Below, one piece after another: positions 10,945 to 22,236 of a stretch of DNA of 64,000 nucleotides (position 1 is the stretch's first letter; every line of letters begins with the position of its first letter). The DNA is from Syncephalastrum monosporum B8922 (taxonomy: Eukaryota > Mucoromycota > Mucoromycetes > Mucorales > Syncephalastraceae): the NCBI GenBank assembly GCA_000697355.1, contig JNEN01000919.1, positions 1 through 64,000 of the forward strand, given 5' to 3'. The position numbers were made by a program, and so were the translations under genes. The notes under the pieces were generated by a model. The model had not been told where the DNA came from and ran no database searches. It saw only the letters and a list, made by a program, of their open reading frames with translations.

Positions 10945-11286
10945 TCCTCTACCCACTTTCTATGCCCTAACTTCTTTTATGACCTTATAGACTTTCCCCT
11001 CTTTGTTCATGTCACTAGCCTTATGTAATACTTTTTTTATTTACGTACGTATGCATCCTTTCCATCAATTATTTTCTTTGTCTTCCTTCCGGTTTCATTA
11101 TTATGGTCTTTTTCATCCTATTCTATTTCTCTTTTTTTTTTCTTGTACAAGTACGAAGCCAGGCTGTAGTTTCTTCCAATATAAAGTTCGTTTAATAAAA
11201 AATATAGAACATGAGTATATGCCAAGTAATTAATAAGGAAATGCCAGGATGGTGTATGTATGTATGAAAGTACGGTATTATTACTA
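10945..11286. other. Convergent 3' spacer
   Basis: T-rich 3' region of the unknown plus-strand gene, facing the 3' end of the Sec2-type gene. Contains several TATAAA/AATAAA-like strings (for example near 11195) that could act as poly(A) signals in either direction. No gene. Confidence 0.5.
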
Positions 11287-12696
11287 TTATTTGGTGACGG
11301 GATCCGAGAAAACGTGGTGATGCAGCTGTACAGGCGTTTGAGGTCCCGTGGATTCTGAGACATCCGATACATCATCAGGAATTGTATCCAGAGGTGGAGA
11401 TGCTTTCCCGACTGATTCAGGGCCGAGCCCCAGGCCGTCCAACACGAATGGGAGTGCACCCATCCTACAGCGAAGGTGATACATACGTCAGCCTGAGTTG
11501 CCGCATTTTTTAATCCAACAAAGAACATACCGTGAGTAAAACATTTGGAGACGGAGGCGGATGTTTTCAGCATAGAGATCATCGATGGAACGGTCGGTAT
11601 AGAAACCTTTGGTGATATTGCGAATAAAGACATAAAACTCGCAGACAGCAACGAGACGGTCGCGGCAATATTGATCGATCGGACACCACTCTTCCGTCTC
11701 GTCGAGACGGAAACGGTAGGTGAGCAGGCGGGGCTCAACTGTATCGGGCCGGCCACAAGCTGTGCAGCGAAGGACATCTTCAGTCGTGTGTTGGAATCGC
11801 TCCCAGAGCGGGCGTGCGGACGCAGGGACAGCATTGTGTGACACTGTCGCAGAGTCATCAAGCTGCTCAATGAAGCAGGGCTGGCGTGAGATAAAATCGT
11901 GCAGTTTCTTGATGGAGAGACGTGAGTGGGGCCCGAATCGCAAACAAGGGTCGATATCCTCGGCCTGGCAGTGCTTCATGTACGCAAACTGGTGCATCTT
12001 CTTCTTGCCGCCAGACAAGACGAACTCGCGGAAAGCTTCGAGCTGGACCTGATCAACAGAGAGCGGCGGCTTCTCTCGTTTGGCCGAAGCAGGCGGAGGC
12101 ATGGAGTTGACCCGCGGGCTGGAGAGGGCGGCAGCTGTGGCAGAGGTGCGCATACGATGGTGTGCGCTGCTGGCGCGTTTGGCCTGGTTTGTATTCATCA
12201 GCAGCTGAAGGTCGAGTTTAGCGCGCGCGACGGGAGGGCTGGATTCTTCTTTTTCTGAATGCATCCTTTCCCGTAGCTCGCCAAGCTGTGTCTGCTCGTC
12301 CTGCAGGCGTTCCTGGGTCAGGCGTAGTTCCTGCTCCAGCGCCCATTTTTCGCGGCGTTCCTGGGCAACCATGGCGTTTGCCTCCTCGAAAAGTCTAGAA
12401 CTCAGCTCTTCCAACTCGTGCTCCACGAGGTCTTTCTCGTACTGCACCCGGGCCACATTGTCAATCTCACCCACGTATTTCTGGTTGAGTGCGTGCATGT
12501 CTTGTTGCAACCGGGCCATAGTCTCGTTTTGAGCGGCCAGCTCTTGTTTCAAATGCGCGATTTCAGCTGCCTGCAGTTCGATCGTCCGGGTATGCTCCGG
12601 AACGTTGCACGTCGGCTGTGATACGGGCGGTGCTACCGCTGGCGAGGCTGTCACGGTGTTAGGATTCGGGGTCGGTGCAGGTGTGGGATCGTCCAT
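11287..12696 (-). CDS. SEC2: Sec2-type Rab guanine-nucleotide exchange factor
   Basis: Two exons, 12696-11531 and 11464-11287, giving 447 aa. After a Pro/Thr-rich start comes a long coiled coil (about residues 36-150) carrying the Sec2 signature LSSRLFEEANAMVAQERREK, the surface that opens the Sec4/Rab8 nucleotide pocket. The C-terminal half resembles that of Rabin8/GRAB: RPLWERFQHTTEDVLRC..CG, WCPIDQYCRDRLVAVCEF, FYVFIRNITKGFY, with a CxxC pair that may bind metal. Sec2 acts at post-Golgi secretory vesicles and is needed for polarised exocytosis. The single intron has canonical GT-AG ends. This pairs functionally with RHO3 about 9 kb away. Confidence 0.9.
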
Positions 12697-15460
12697 CGCC
12701 AGAGAAGAATATGGGATGAATAGGGTATGTTAATGAGAGGAAGGGTAAAATGAGAGGGAAGGGTTAGAGGGAAAAGAAGTCGAAAAAAGGAGTTGCGTGC
12801 TAGAAAGGAGAGAGAGTTTATATAAAAAGAAAATGTTGAATTGCAAAATCTTCAAATGATCGCCCTGTTATTACTTCATTTCTGCCTGCTCTGATTTCAT
12901 TTTTTCCACTTGTGTTTGTGTGTACATATAAAAGTAGCTGGCGCCCCATTTTTTCCTGGTATTCTGCTAGGCCTCCACAAATCGGCAATATATGCTGTAA
13001 GTCCCCTTGCATCTTCTACAGAAGCAAGTACGCGCTACGGCTCTTTTTTCTATCTCGTGCGTCTTATCCCTTTTACCCTGTAAGCCATAATGATTGGGGT
13101 GACAACGCTCGTACTCAAAAACACACACCTTCATTGAGCACATACGACGAAAGAGAGGAACAGTCCTTCATAGCGCTTGGCACTCCTCTCTCTGTGGTAT
13201 TTTTACATACACACCACAGTCGCTTTATTTGTCCAATGTCCCACATGCTCTGCTAGGCAATCCGTCCAACACCAATGCATGTCTTCCGGGTTTTAACGGG
13301 ATTTGAATCGGGACATGGCCATCTTTTACCTAGTGCGTCTCGGCGTTGCCTCAGTCATTTTCACCCAGCCTGACTTACCAGATTGGTTCTTCAACCCCGC
13401 CCGCACGCGAAATATCCGAGGTCGTACGAGCCAAGGGATCCCGACTGATTGCAACCTACGTATTTAGGATATGCTTTCTATTAATAATATCGCTTCAATA
13501 CTCATTAATCACTGCCATTCACCAATGAAAAAGTCATTAAGTTTTTTATTAGAGGCATACCTGTCATGCATGAAGGCAAATGCCATAGAATTGGAAAAAA
13601 AATTACGAGACGTCACCTATTTACGTGAAATTCAATGAAGGAAGACCATAACGTATCATGATGATCGCGGAAGCAGATAATTACTGCTCATATCCGACTC
13701 AATGAGATGTGAGAGAGACATCGAAGAAATAAGCTCGAGCTGCATGCATGTATCCGTAAATGTTATAGCATGCATAAAATACATGGATGAGAGCTTACAA
13801 GGTGCATACGCGCGTACATGTGAATTTCTTGTAGCTGTTCTGAACATTTTATTTCAATGATCTGAAAATACGGAGACAAATGCATAAGGATGATTCCAGT
13901 ATCTTTTTATGCTGATCCCTCATCACCCTACAATACAATGCTTTACGACTGCGGGGTATTCTGCACCTGAGCCTTCGAGCTAATAATGAACACACACATA
14001 GCACTTTATTATGCCAGATCTACCTTCAAAATGTATACAATGAGCCAAACAATTTGCACAAAAGAAATTCAAAGTATGCTGTTCGTCATCGATTTTCAAT
14101 CCGGTCCTGGGACCTTTGATGCATGAAGTATTCCGCATCATGCCTACGCGCCGGCTGATATATGTGTTAATACGAGCAAGATTTGCTCTGCTCATTTTAT
14201 AGCGAATTAAGCACTGCTATTCTCGTGTTGTTTTTGATTCGATCATCTTGCAAAAAAAAAAAAAAAGAAACAGTCCTTTGGGAGATGTATCTGGTAGTAT
14301 GATGTATCGCGAGTGTTGCAGTGTTGTTGCTTGCAAAGATCCCGCCGATCATCTTTGAAGGGTGAATATTCGTGACACTAAATCTCGCTTGTCAGTATAT
14401 AATTGAGGCGCCGTAAGAATGTTTTGTCAAACCTTATCCATGTGCCTATTGACAATGTCCGCGTCTTGTGGATGATGTGTGTTTGTTGTCGGGTGTTCAT
14501 ACCCAATTGTGTCGCACAAACAACGTGGATAATATAATCAGCAGCAAGAGTGAGATTAATGAGAGTTTACGAACGACCATAGATCGATGTGTTGTTGGAC
14601 GCGGACATGAAGCCGAGATGGTTGTGCGGCTTGGAAAAGGTCTGAGTCGCGTCGACGCTGCATTGGCTCCATGGAGCGACATGCCTCCACTGAAGTTTGA
14701 CAGCAGTAGATCATAAAATTATCAAATCATCAGTGAAACGCGTGATTCAAATGAAGACAACGTACTAAAACGCATTTCTTTCAGGCGGCGCAGTTTTTCC
14801 TGTGTAGTGGTATCTTTATGGAAAGTATTCCAGCGTTGACCTCCTGTCCAGTTCATGAAACGGTTAAAGGAAAGAAAAACACGAAAGAAAGGGCAAAAGT
14901 GGAACCCCGCCTTGGGTCCCCTATGGCTGGGGTAATGTTATGGCCGTGCGCACTGCCGAACTAAAGTGAAAAGTTCGAATCCTTTTTCCGTGTGCGACAC
15001 CAGACGTCTGCTCTCGGGCCGACGTCCAGGTTTGTGCACCATTGAAAGTGCTGGAAGTGTATGTCGACTAATGATCAAGTATTATTGTATGCATTGCACT
15101 GCTATATCGAGGTTCATTTTTTATAGAGAGAGCATTGAGATATAAAAAAAGCCAAATAAGGGGAAAAGGAGAAATGATGAACAACAAAAGAGAGCACTAA
15201 GGCACAGGTGGTTACTTTTTTCGGCTGAGGCAACGTGGCATATGCCAACCAGTGAAGTGTGTGTGTAGCGACGACAGGCAAGTCCAGAACCTAGTCGTCT
15301 TGCCCTTCTCTCACTCTCTCACTGACTCACTCACTCTGTATCTCTCTCTTTCCCTCTCTTTCCCTCTCTCTCTCTCTCTCTTTTCTTCTATTCCCCTCCC
15401 TTTTCCTCTACTTCATTTGCACTTGCATACTCTTTCTCTCCTTAAGCGACTTTATGCCTC
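12697..15460. other. Intergenic 2.8 kb, no gene supported
   Basis: Divergent upstream region of SEC2 and the ROM-type gene. No convincing ORF. 12705-12830 is purine-rich on the plus strand (C/T-rich leader of SEC2). 14251-14265 is an A run. 15296-15455 is a dense CT repeat tract that ends just before the ROM-type ATG and is probably its promoter or 5' UTR. Two weak tRNA-like patches (about 13280-13380 and 14920-15000) did not fold properly and are listed as rejected. Confidence 0.5.
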
Positions 15461-18400
15461 ATGACAGAAGACCATTCTAACTCGCTGGTACATCCGCCAT
15501 CCTCGACCCTGGCAGCCACGCCGTCCACCCAGATACGAGACGAATACTACCGTGCACATGGTCGTGAGGAGTCCATTGACGATCTATATGAAGCAGCTGC
15601 TGCGTCGGTCCTGCCGGCCGAGGCAAAGCAGACCGAGCAGCAGCAGCAGGAAGCGTGGACCATGTATTCTTATTATGCGCCGCTCAAGGGCCACGACGCC
15701 AGCAGCGTGCTCAGCAGCGATCTCGGCTCGGTAATCTCGCTGCGTACTGAAATCGACAACGACGATTGCCGTTCGTTGGCGAGTATGCAGACAACAGACA
15801 GCGGCGCCTTTCACCAGCGCAAAAAAATCGCTCGCGCCAACACGTTGTTTCGCTCGCGGACGGGTGCCGAACCTAAAATTGTGCTTGACAACGACGACAG
15901 CAATTCAAAGGAGAGTCCCGGTCTGAAGCGCACCAAGAGCCGTGGTGGCACCCTCCTGTCACGCCTTTCTAAAACGACTGCGCCGATGCGCGCCAAGTTA
16001 TCGGCCATGTCACGCAGTGGTAGCAGTCAGGACCTGCGGCCGACCCTGCATGACCACTATCCACTCAGACGATCGGCAGAAAGCATGCTCAATATGCCCA
16101 TCAGCTCACCCACCATCATGAAGAAGAAGCCCCTCCCGAGAGTGTCCCAAGAATCCCAGCATACCTTTGCCCTGCACGTGGCGCCCGAGCACGGCAACAT
16201 CACTGCAGCCAGCTACCCCGCCCTGCTCTCCGCCGTCGCAGCTGAACTCAGGCACCGCGTCACCATTGAAACGAAGATCAAGGACAGTATAGAATACAAG
16301 GACGCCTTCGATGGCAAACACGCTGTGGTACGTAAAAATACAAAAAAAAAAAAAAAAAAAAAGGAAAAAGGAAAAAAGGGAAGGGTCCGGGGCACGCACG
16401 CACCCACGTCCACAGAGGCCAGGTTTAAATTTTGACACAATGGAGAATTAATTAGGACAAGTTGGCCCTGATCATCAAGACGACGGATCGCAATTTGGCG
16501 CTTTTGCTCGGTCGCGCCCTCGACTCGCAAAAGTTCTTTCACGACGTTAATTACGAGCACAGACTGCGCGACTCGTCCTCTGAACATTATCAATTCCGTC
16601 AACAACAAATTCTCGCACTGCCACATCATGACGAGGACGAGGACGATGAAGACGAGCGTTCCATCATGCTGTTCTCCAACAAGTCTGCTCCCAGCGATGA
16701 TCCTTTGCTACCGAATGGGGTGTTCACCCTTCTTACCGACTGCTACTCTCCCACGTGCTCGCGTGAACGACTGTGCTACAGTCCCATCTGCCCTCGGCGC
16801 CTCGAACAGCAACGAAACAAATCCCTCCACCGGTCCAGCAGCCGATCTTCTTTGAACGATAAAGTATGTTGACATAGAATCAGGAACAAAGCATAACGTA
16901 GGACTGGCTCTTCTTTATTCATCACTGCTGCTACGTACAGGAGGATGAGGGCCGTTTATGGATAACGACCGTACCCAAGGAAGTGTCTAGCCAACTCGAC
17001 ACGATGGAGAAGAAGCGCCAAGAAAACATCTTTGAGCTCGTCTACACCGAAAAAGATTTTGTCAACGATCTAGGATATCTGGAAAAGGTACTCATCAAAG
17101 GTGTTTGTGCAGCAGAAAAGGGATGGTCTTGATCTAACGTTTTGCCTTTGTGACGAATCCAGTTTTGGATCAAGCCACTGCTCGAGGACGAAGACTGTTT
17201 GGAGCCTTCTCAACGCGCTGCTTTTGTGCAAGATGTGTTTTACAACGTGCTCGAAGTCAAGGAGGTCAACGCCCAGTTGGCAGCCGCGCTCGAGGCGCGG
17301 CAAAAGGAGAAACATGTGGTCGATCAAGTCGGTGACATTATGCTCCAATATGTCGCTCTCTTTGGGCCTTTTGTCCAGTACGGCGCCCATCAGATGGTTG
17401 GCAAGTACGTTTTTGAAAAGGAGCGCTCCATGAACCCAGCCTTCGCGCAGTTTGTCGAGGTAATGGTACAATCGTGAAACAAGGGACGCCTGTTTAACAT
17501 GCCTTGGTCACAGCGAACAGAACGACTCCCTCAGTCGCGCAAACTTGAGCTGAATGGATACCTGACCAAGCCTACCACGCGCTTGGGACGCTATAATCTC
17601 CTGCTGCGAGAGATCTTGAAGCATACCCCGCCTGATCACCCCGACCAAACCTTGATACCAAAAGCCATGAACGTAATTGCCGAGTTTCTCGGTGATGTTA
17701 ACCATGAAACGGGCAAGACCGAGAGCCAGTTCAGCCTCCAACTGTTGGCTGAAAAGCTATCTTACAAGCCGCCGACAGACGAAGCGATCATGCTCCTCGA
17801 CTTGGAAAACCCGCAGCGCAAGTTGATCATGAAAGGATCGCTAAAAAAGAAAGGGTCCAGCTCCTCCGAGTCTGCCGATCTGCAAGTATTTGTTCTCGAC
17901 CATTGTCTCTTAATTGTCAAGAGCAAATTTGTACAGGGTGAAGAGCGCTACAAGATCTACAAAAAGGTACATGAAGGTTACACATCCACGCAACATAGTC
18001 ACTCACAACTACGAAGCCAATTCCGTTGGCGCTTCTCTCGACCGTATTGCCTGATCATATCAAAGCGGCTAGCAAAGCTGGCTCTCTCTTGCCTTACGGG
18101 CGTCCCAGCACTTCCAGCTCGCTCACATCGCTCAATAGCATTGACGCCATCGCAGCCGCCACCACGGCAGCGTCTACTAGCAAAGGTTATCCTCTGACTT
18201 TCAACTATCTTGGACGGCAAGGTTTTGCCCCTGTGACGCTTTATGCCACGTCTGTAGCGAGCCGGCAACAATGGATGGAGACCGTCAATAGGCAGCGGCA
18301 AAACCTGATGCAGAAGCAAAAGGTGTTTGACTCTCGACCGGTCAGCGATCGCTTCTTCAACGCGTTGAACCGGGTGAACTGCGCTGTGCGGTTCGGGTAC

Positions 18401-19407
18401 GGCGTCCTGATTGGTAGTGATCAGGGTGTGTACCTGAAGCGGGGTTCCAACGAGGGTCTGATACGGATCCTGGCCATGGACAAGGTGTCGCAAATTGATG
18501 TGTTGGAGCGTTCAGACTTGATCCTCGTACTGGCAGACAAGACGCTATACACCTATTCTCTCAGTAGCCTCATGGACAGAGAGCGCCGAGGTCGTAAGCT
18601 GAGCAGTCATGTCTCATTCTTCAAGGTCGGCACCATCATGGCCGGGACCCCGAGCGAAAAGACACTGGTGTGCTACGTCAAATACAGCGCCATTACCTCC
18701 ACCATCCGGGCGCTGGAGCCCCATGCCTCGGGCGAAAAGAAGAAGAAGAAACCCAGCAAGCTCAGTCAACTCATGCGAGGCACACACGGTGGCGTCATTG
18801 GCGCAGGCAGCGAGGGCCTCAAGGTGTACAAGGACCTTTACTTGCCTGGTGAAGCCATGTCGATCCAATACTTCAAGAACATTTTGTGCGTCGGCAGCCC
18901 CAAGGGATTCCAGATGGTCGATCTTGCGTCCGCCGAAGTCCAAAGCGTCCTCGACCCCAACGACCAGAGCCATGCAGCCATCCTTGGACGCGAAAATTTG
19001 CGACCTATTTCCATGTTCCGCCATCACGACGGCAGTATTCTGCTCTGTTACGACGAGATGGCATTCTATATTGACAAAAAAGGCCGGCGGTCACGGCCCG
19101 ACTGGATGATTCAGTGGGAAGGCCACCCTACAGCGTTTGCGCTCAGTCCACCTTATATCGTCGCCTTCGATCCAACCTTTGTCGAGATTCGGCATATGGA
19201 TAGCGTAAGTTTCTCTCCATGATGCATAACAAGAATGCTTAACGGTTCCTGTAGGGTGCTTTGGTACAAGTCATCCCGGGAAGAAACGTACGGTGTCTGC
19301 AGCGGGATGCCCAAGACGAGATCTACTGCGCTATGGATGATCCCGTGACAGGAACCGAGCTTGTCTTCGAACTAGTCCGGGGTGCTTACGAGAAAACCAG
19401 TGTATAA
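15461..19407 (+). CDS. ROM2: Rho1-type GEF with DH, PH and CNH domains (ROM family)
   Basis: Seven exons, all phase 0: 15461-16327, 16456-16863, 16941-17087, 17163-17459, 17514-17966, 18017-19204, 19255-19407; 1170 aa. Order: disordered Ser-rich N-terminus; a DEP-like segment around residues 240-330; DH domain (about 453-640) with RQENIFELVYTEKDFV and LNGYLTKPTTRLGRYNLLLREI; PH domain (from about 676, KGSLKKKG...VFVLDHCLLIVK); citron-homology CNH domain (about 840-1150). This is the layout of yeast Rom1/Rom2, which activate Rho1 for cell-wall synthesis. Intron 1 (16328-16455) contains A21 at 16342-16362. The gene ends 411 bp before the 3' end of ribosomal P0. Confidence 0.92.
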
Positions 19408-19818
19408 TCTTGTTCTCATATATCCTCATTATCACATGTATGCTGTGTCTTTATATCACTACTACTACGTGCCTACGTACGTCAACACAAAATAAAATAA
19501 GAAAACTATTATGCGTCTGATATCAGACACACGTACGGACCTGGAATACATTGCTACGCTATTACTTTACACTATGCGCCACAGGAGTATCCACAGGAGT
19601 CCCTGCTCAATATGCTTACCCTTCAAGTGTGTATGAGTACACGAGTGTTTCGTTCCACAGCTTCATCAATGGGAACAATGGCAAGCACGCCATATACGAT
19701 TCTATGCATTGCAACTCTTATCAAGCAATAGATGCAAAAGCTATTGACTTTTTTTTTTTTTGGTGTAAGAACATATGGTTTATTACAAAAGGGAAACCGC
19801 CTCTTGTTCTGGAGAAAC
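19408..19818. other. Convergent spacer between the ROM-type gene and RPP0
   Basis: AT-rich 3' region with AATAAAATAA near 19490 (poly(A)-like for the plus gene) and a T11 run near 19749-19759 close to the P0 3' end. No gene. Confidence 0.5.
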
Positions 19819-20822
19819 TTAGTCGAAAAGACCGAAGCCCATGTCCTCATCGGACTCATCAGCCTCCTCCTCCTTGGCCTCCTCCTTGGCGGGGGCATCA
19901 CCACCAGCAGCAGCGGCAGCGGGAGCAGCGACGACGAAGGCATCGGGGTTCTCGAGGAACTCCTTCATCTTCTCAGAGCCCTCGAAGGTGTAGTCGGAGG
20001 CAAGCGAGACGGCGAGCAGGTTCTTGTAGCCGTTGATGATGGAGTGGGGGACGGAGGCCAGGGTGGGGTAGCCAGCAGCGAGCGAGATAGCAGCGACATC
20101 GCGGAGGGCACCGACCAGCTTGGCAACGAGCTCCTCCTCCTGGACGTCGAGGACGTCAGCGGAGAAGCAGGTGCCGTTGTCGAACACCTGGGTGACGCTC
20201 ATACCGTAGGTGAAGGGCGAGATGTTCAACATGTTGAGCAGGACAGCCTCGGAGGGACCGACACGCTCACCAGCGGTGACGAGCTGGACGTCAGAGACGA
20301 TTTCAATGGTACCACGCGAAATCTTGGTGGGGATACCGAGGGCCTGGAAGAACGAGGTCTTGCCGGGTTCCATACCGGTGTTACCGGCGGGGGCGGGGAC
20401 ATCACCGGGGGCGATGGCGGTGGCACGGGCGGGGGCAGCGACACGGTTCTCGACGATCTTGTCACGGACCTCCTTCAGGTCAGCGTTGGTGAAGACGAAA
20501 CCAACGTTGCCCTTGACGTGGGGCATGAGACGCTCCAGGTCGGGGCGCTCATTGACGAAGGTCTTGAACGCACGGCGGACCATGGTGTTCTTACCCATAA
20601 GCACGACAGCCTCGCCACGGAGAGAGTGACGGATCTGGTGCATCTGGTTCGAGCCGACGTTGTCAACGTTGACAACGAAGGTCGTCTTGTAGGTGTCAAG
20701 ATAGTTCTTGAGCTATTCACCAAGGAAAACGAGAGATCAGTTATCGTGTCATGGCGCCCATTCACAAAACCAATCAAGCTTACCTTTTCAAAGTACAATC
20801 CCTTGGCTTCTCGCTTCGACAT
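19819..20822 (-). CDS. RPP0: 60S acidic ribosomal stalk protein P0
   Basis: Two exons, 20822-20784 ([13 protein letters not shown]) and 20712-19819, giving 310 aa. The body shows the L10/P0 signature ([44 protein letters not shown]) and the C-terminus is the Ala-rich hinge ending in [12 protein letters not shown], the conserved tail that recruits elongation factors. P0 anchors P1/P2 on the large subunit. Codon use is strongly biased to C-ending codons, unlike the other genes here, as expected for very high expression. The short first exon and early intron are typical of fungal ribosomal-protein genes. Confidence 0.97.
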
Positions 20823-21876
20823 GCTTGATTCTGCTGTTCGAGGACTTTTAAAGAGCCTGGAACAGTGGGTAAGTATATGGGCTCAACATGTCCTTCCTAT
20901 GTCCTTCCTGTATCCTTCCTAATGGATGGATGGATGGATGGATGGATGGATGGGTGTGATAATTACCTTACGGACAAAGAGGAGGATTCCTTGGTACCAC
21001 CTCTGCACGAAACTTTTGAACCATTTTGGTAAATTAAAGACCCGCCCGTCCAGCCAATTAAATTGCATTCTCTGTCTCTCTTGACGAGAGGGTCAGAAAA
21101 AATACAGTATAGGCCAGCGTGAGCGTGTGCGTGTGTGTGTGCTCTCGTGCCAAAGCATGGTCTCAGTATGCTGCTGGTCTTTGCAAGCGGGCAGCAGTGG
21201 GAAAGGTGAGATGAAACATGTCCAAGACGAATGGTATGAGAACACACACGCAGTTATTTATAATTCTATCCACGCGGCTCAGGTACCAGAAAGGGCCCAG
21301 GGTCCCAGTTCAGCCTGGGGAGGGGCGGATCCATCATGATTCGATGGCTACGCCTCAAACTCTCCCTTTGCAATATAAATTCTCGCTCTCTCTTTGCAAG
21401 CACACATTCTAATGACATTTGTGATACCCCAACAGGGGATAAAATAGAAGCACGCACGACCTTTTGCCTCCCAAGCTGACTGAAAATATTTCAGTTTCTC
21501 ACAGTCAAATGGAAAGCCATCGCAGGCTCAACTGTATCAGCCGTTTCATCTCTATCCTTCTTTTGACTCTTCAAACTCAAGATATAGAAAGCGAGAGCTG
21601 AATGAGCACCAATTTATTGTCTGGCGCTAAAAACCAAATGGGTTGCACTAGGCAAAAAAGTAAAAAATAAAAAAAAGATACAAAAAGAAAAAAAAAAGTA
21701 TATATATAACGGAGGAGGAGGATAAATGATAATCGTACAAAAGCAAACACAAAAGAAAAAGGAAGATAGTCAAGAGAAAAGAGAGAGAAGAGAAGGACCG
21801 AGAGAGGGCGTGTGTAAGGGAGGATAAGGTAGAACGTGGCGTGGGGATAACAGGCAGAAGGGTAGGATTTAAGGAT
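20823..21876. other. Upstream of RPP0; no further gene
   Basis: Contains the ATGG microsatellite (20922-20953) and an A-rich, purine-rich tract (21655-21830) that is probably the 3' region of the next minus-strand gene. No ORF with coding character. Confidence 0.5.
20922..20953. repeat. (ATGG)n microsatellite
   Basis: About eight ATGG units in tandem, 100 bp upstream of the P0 start codon, in its presumed promoter. Preceded by an imperfect TCCTTCCT-type run at 20891-20919. Confidence 0.9.
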
Positions 21877-22236
21877 TTAATAGCGGTGAGAATGATGCAT
21901 CATGGTGGAGGAGCCGTTGTCGAACTTTTGATAGCCGTTCATAGGGATTGGGACATGCTCAGGGACGTTGGCAGTCGCTTGCTGGACCATGTACATGTGT
22001 CGTTCGTTGTCGCGCGCCAGTCGCTTGCGCATGCCTTTGATGCTTCGAACAATATACCAAATCAGCAGACCCAGAATCAAAAGCCCAATCACGATTATGA
22101 AAATATAGCGGTCGTTCTTCTGGAGCCAGCTCTCTTCATTCTTGGGCTGATTGTCTTGGTTCTCGTTGAATCCGCTGTCGTTCACCTGTGCCAGCACGGC
22201 TTGCACCAGGAACGGTAATAATACAAGGTAAGACAT
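21877..22236 (-). CDS. Small single-pass membrane protein, unknown
   Basis: Single exon, 119 aa from ATG 22236. The N-terminus MSYLVLLPFLVQAVLAQ looks like a cleavable signal peptide. A short polar, Asn/Glu-rich extracellular segment follows, then one strong transmembrane helix (about residues 47-68, IFIIVIGLLILGLLIWYIV) with a basic flank (KGMRKRLARDNERH), so type I topology with the C-terminus inside. The tail ends His-rich (TMMHHSHRY). No family recognised. The open frame extends upstream of 22236 but there it reads as T-rich leader. Confidence 0.65.
   Translation of the reverse strand: MSYLVLLPFLVQAVLAQVNDSGFNENQDNQPKNEESWLQKNDRYIFIIVIGLLILGLLIWYIVRSIKGMRKRLARDNERHMYMVQQATANVPEHVPIPMNGYQKFDNGSSTMMHHSHRY

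Noticed and set aside
13270..13400. tRNA-like patch on the minus strand (B-box-like GATTCAAATCCC, acceptor-like pairing of CTGGGTG with AACCCGG)
   Set aside because: The T stem does not pair (CCCGA against CCCGT) and no clean D and anticodon arms follow. At most a decayed tRNA or tRNA-derived repeat.
14915..15005. tRNA-like patch on the plus strand with GTTCGAATCC
   Set aside because: No matching acceptor stem, one mismatch in the T stem, and no anticodon arm found by hand.
16213..16629. Minus-strand ORF of 138 codons crossing the A21 run
   Set aside because: Shadow of the ROM-type gene; its Phe run is the intron homopolymer.
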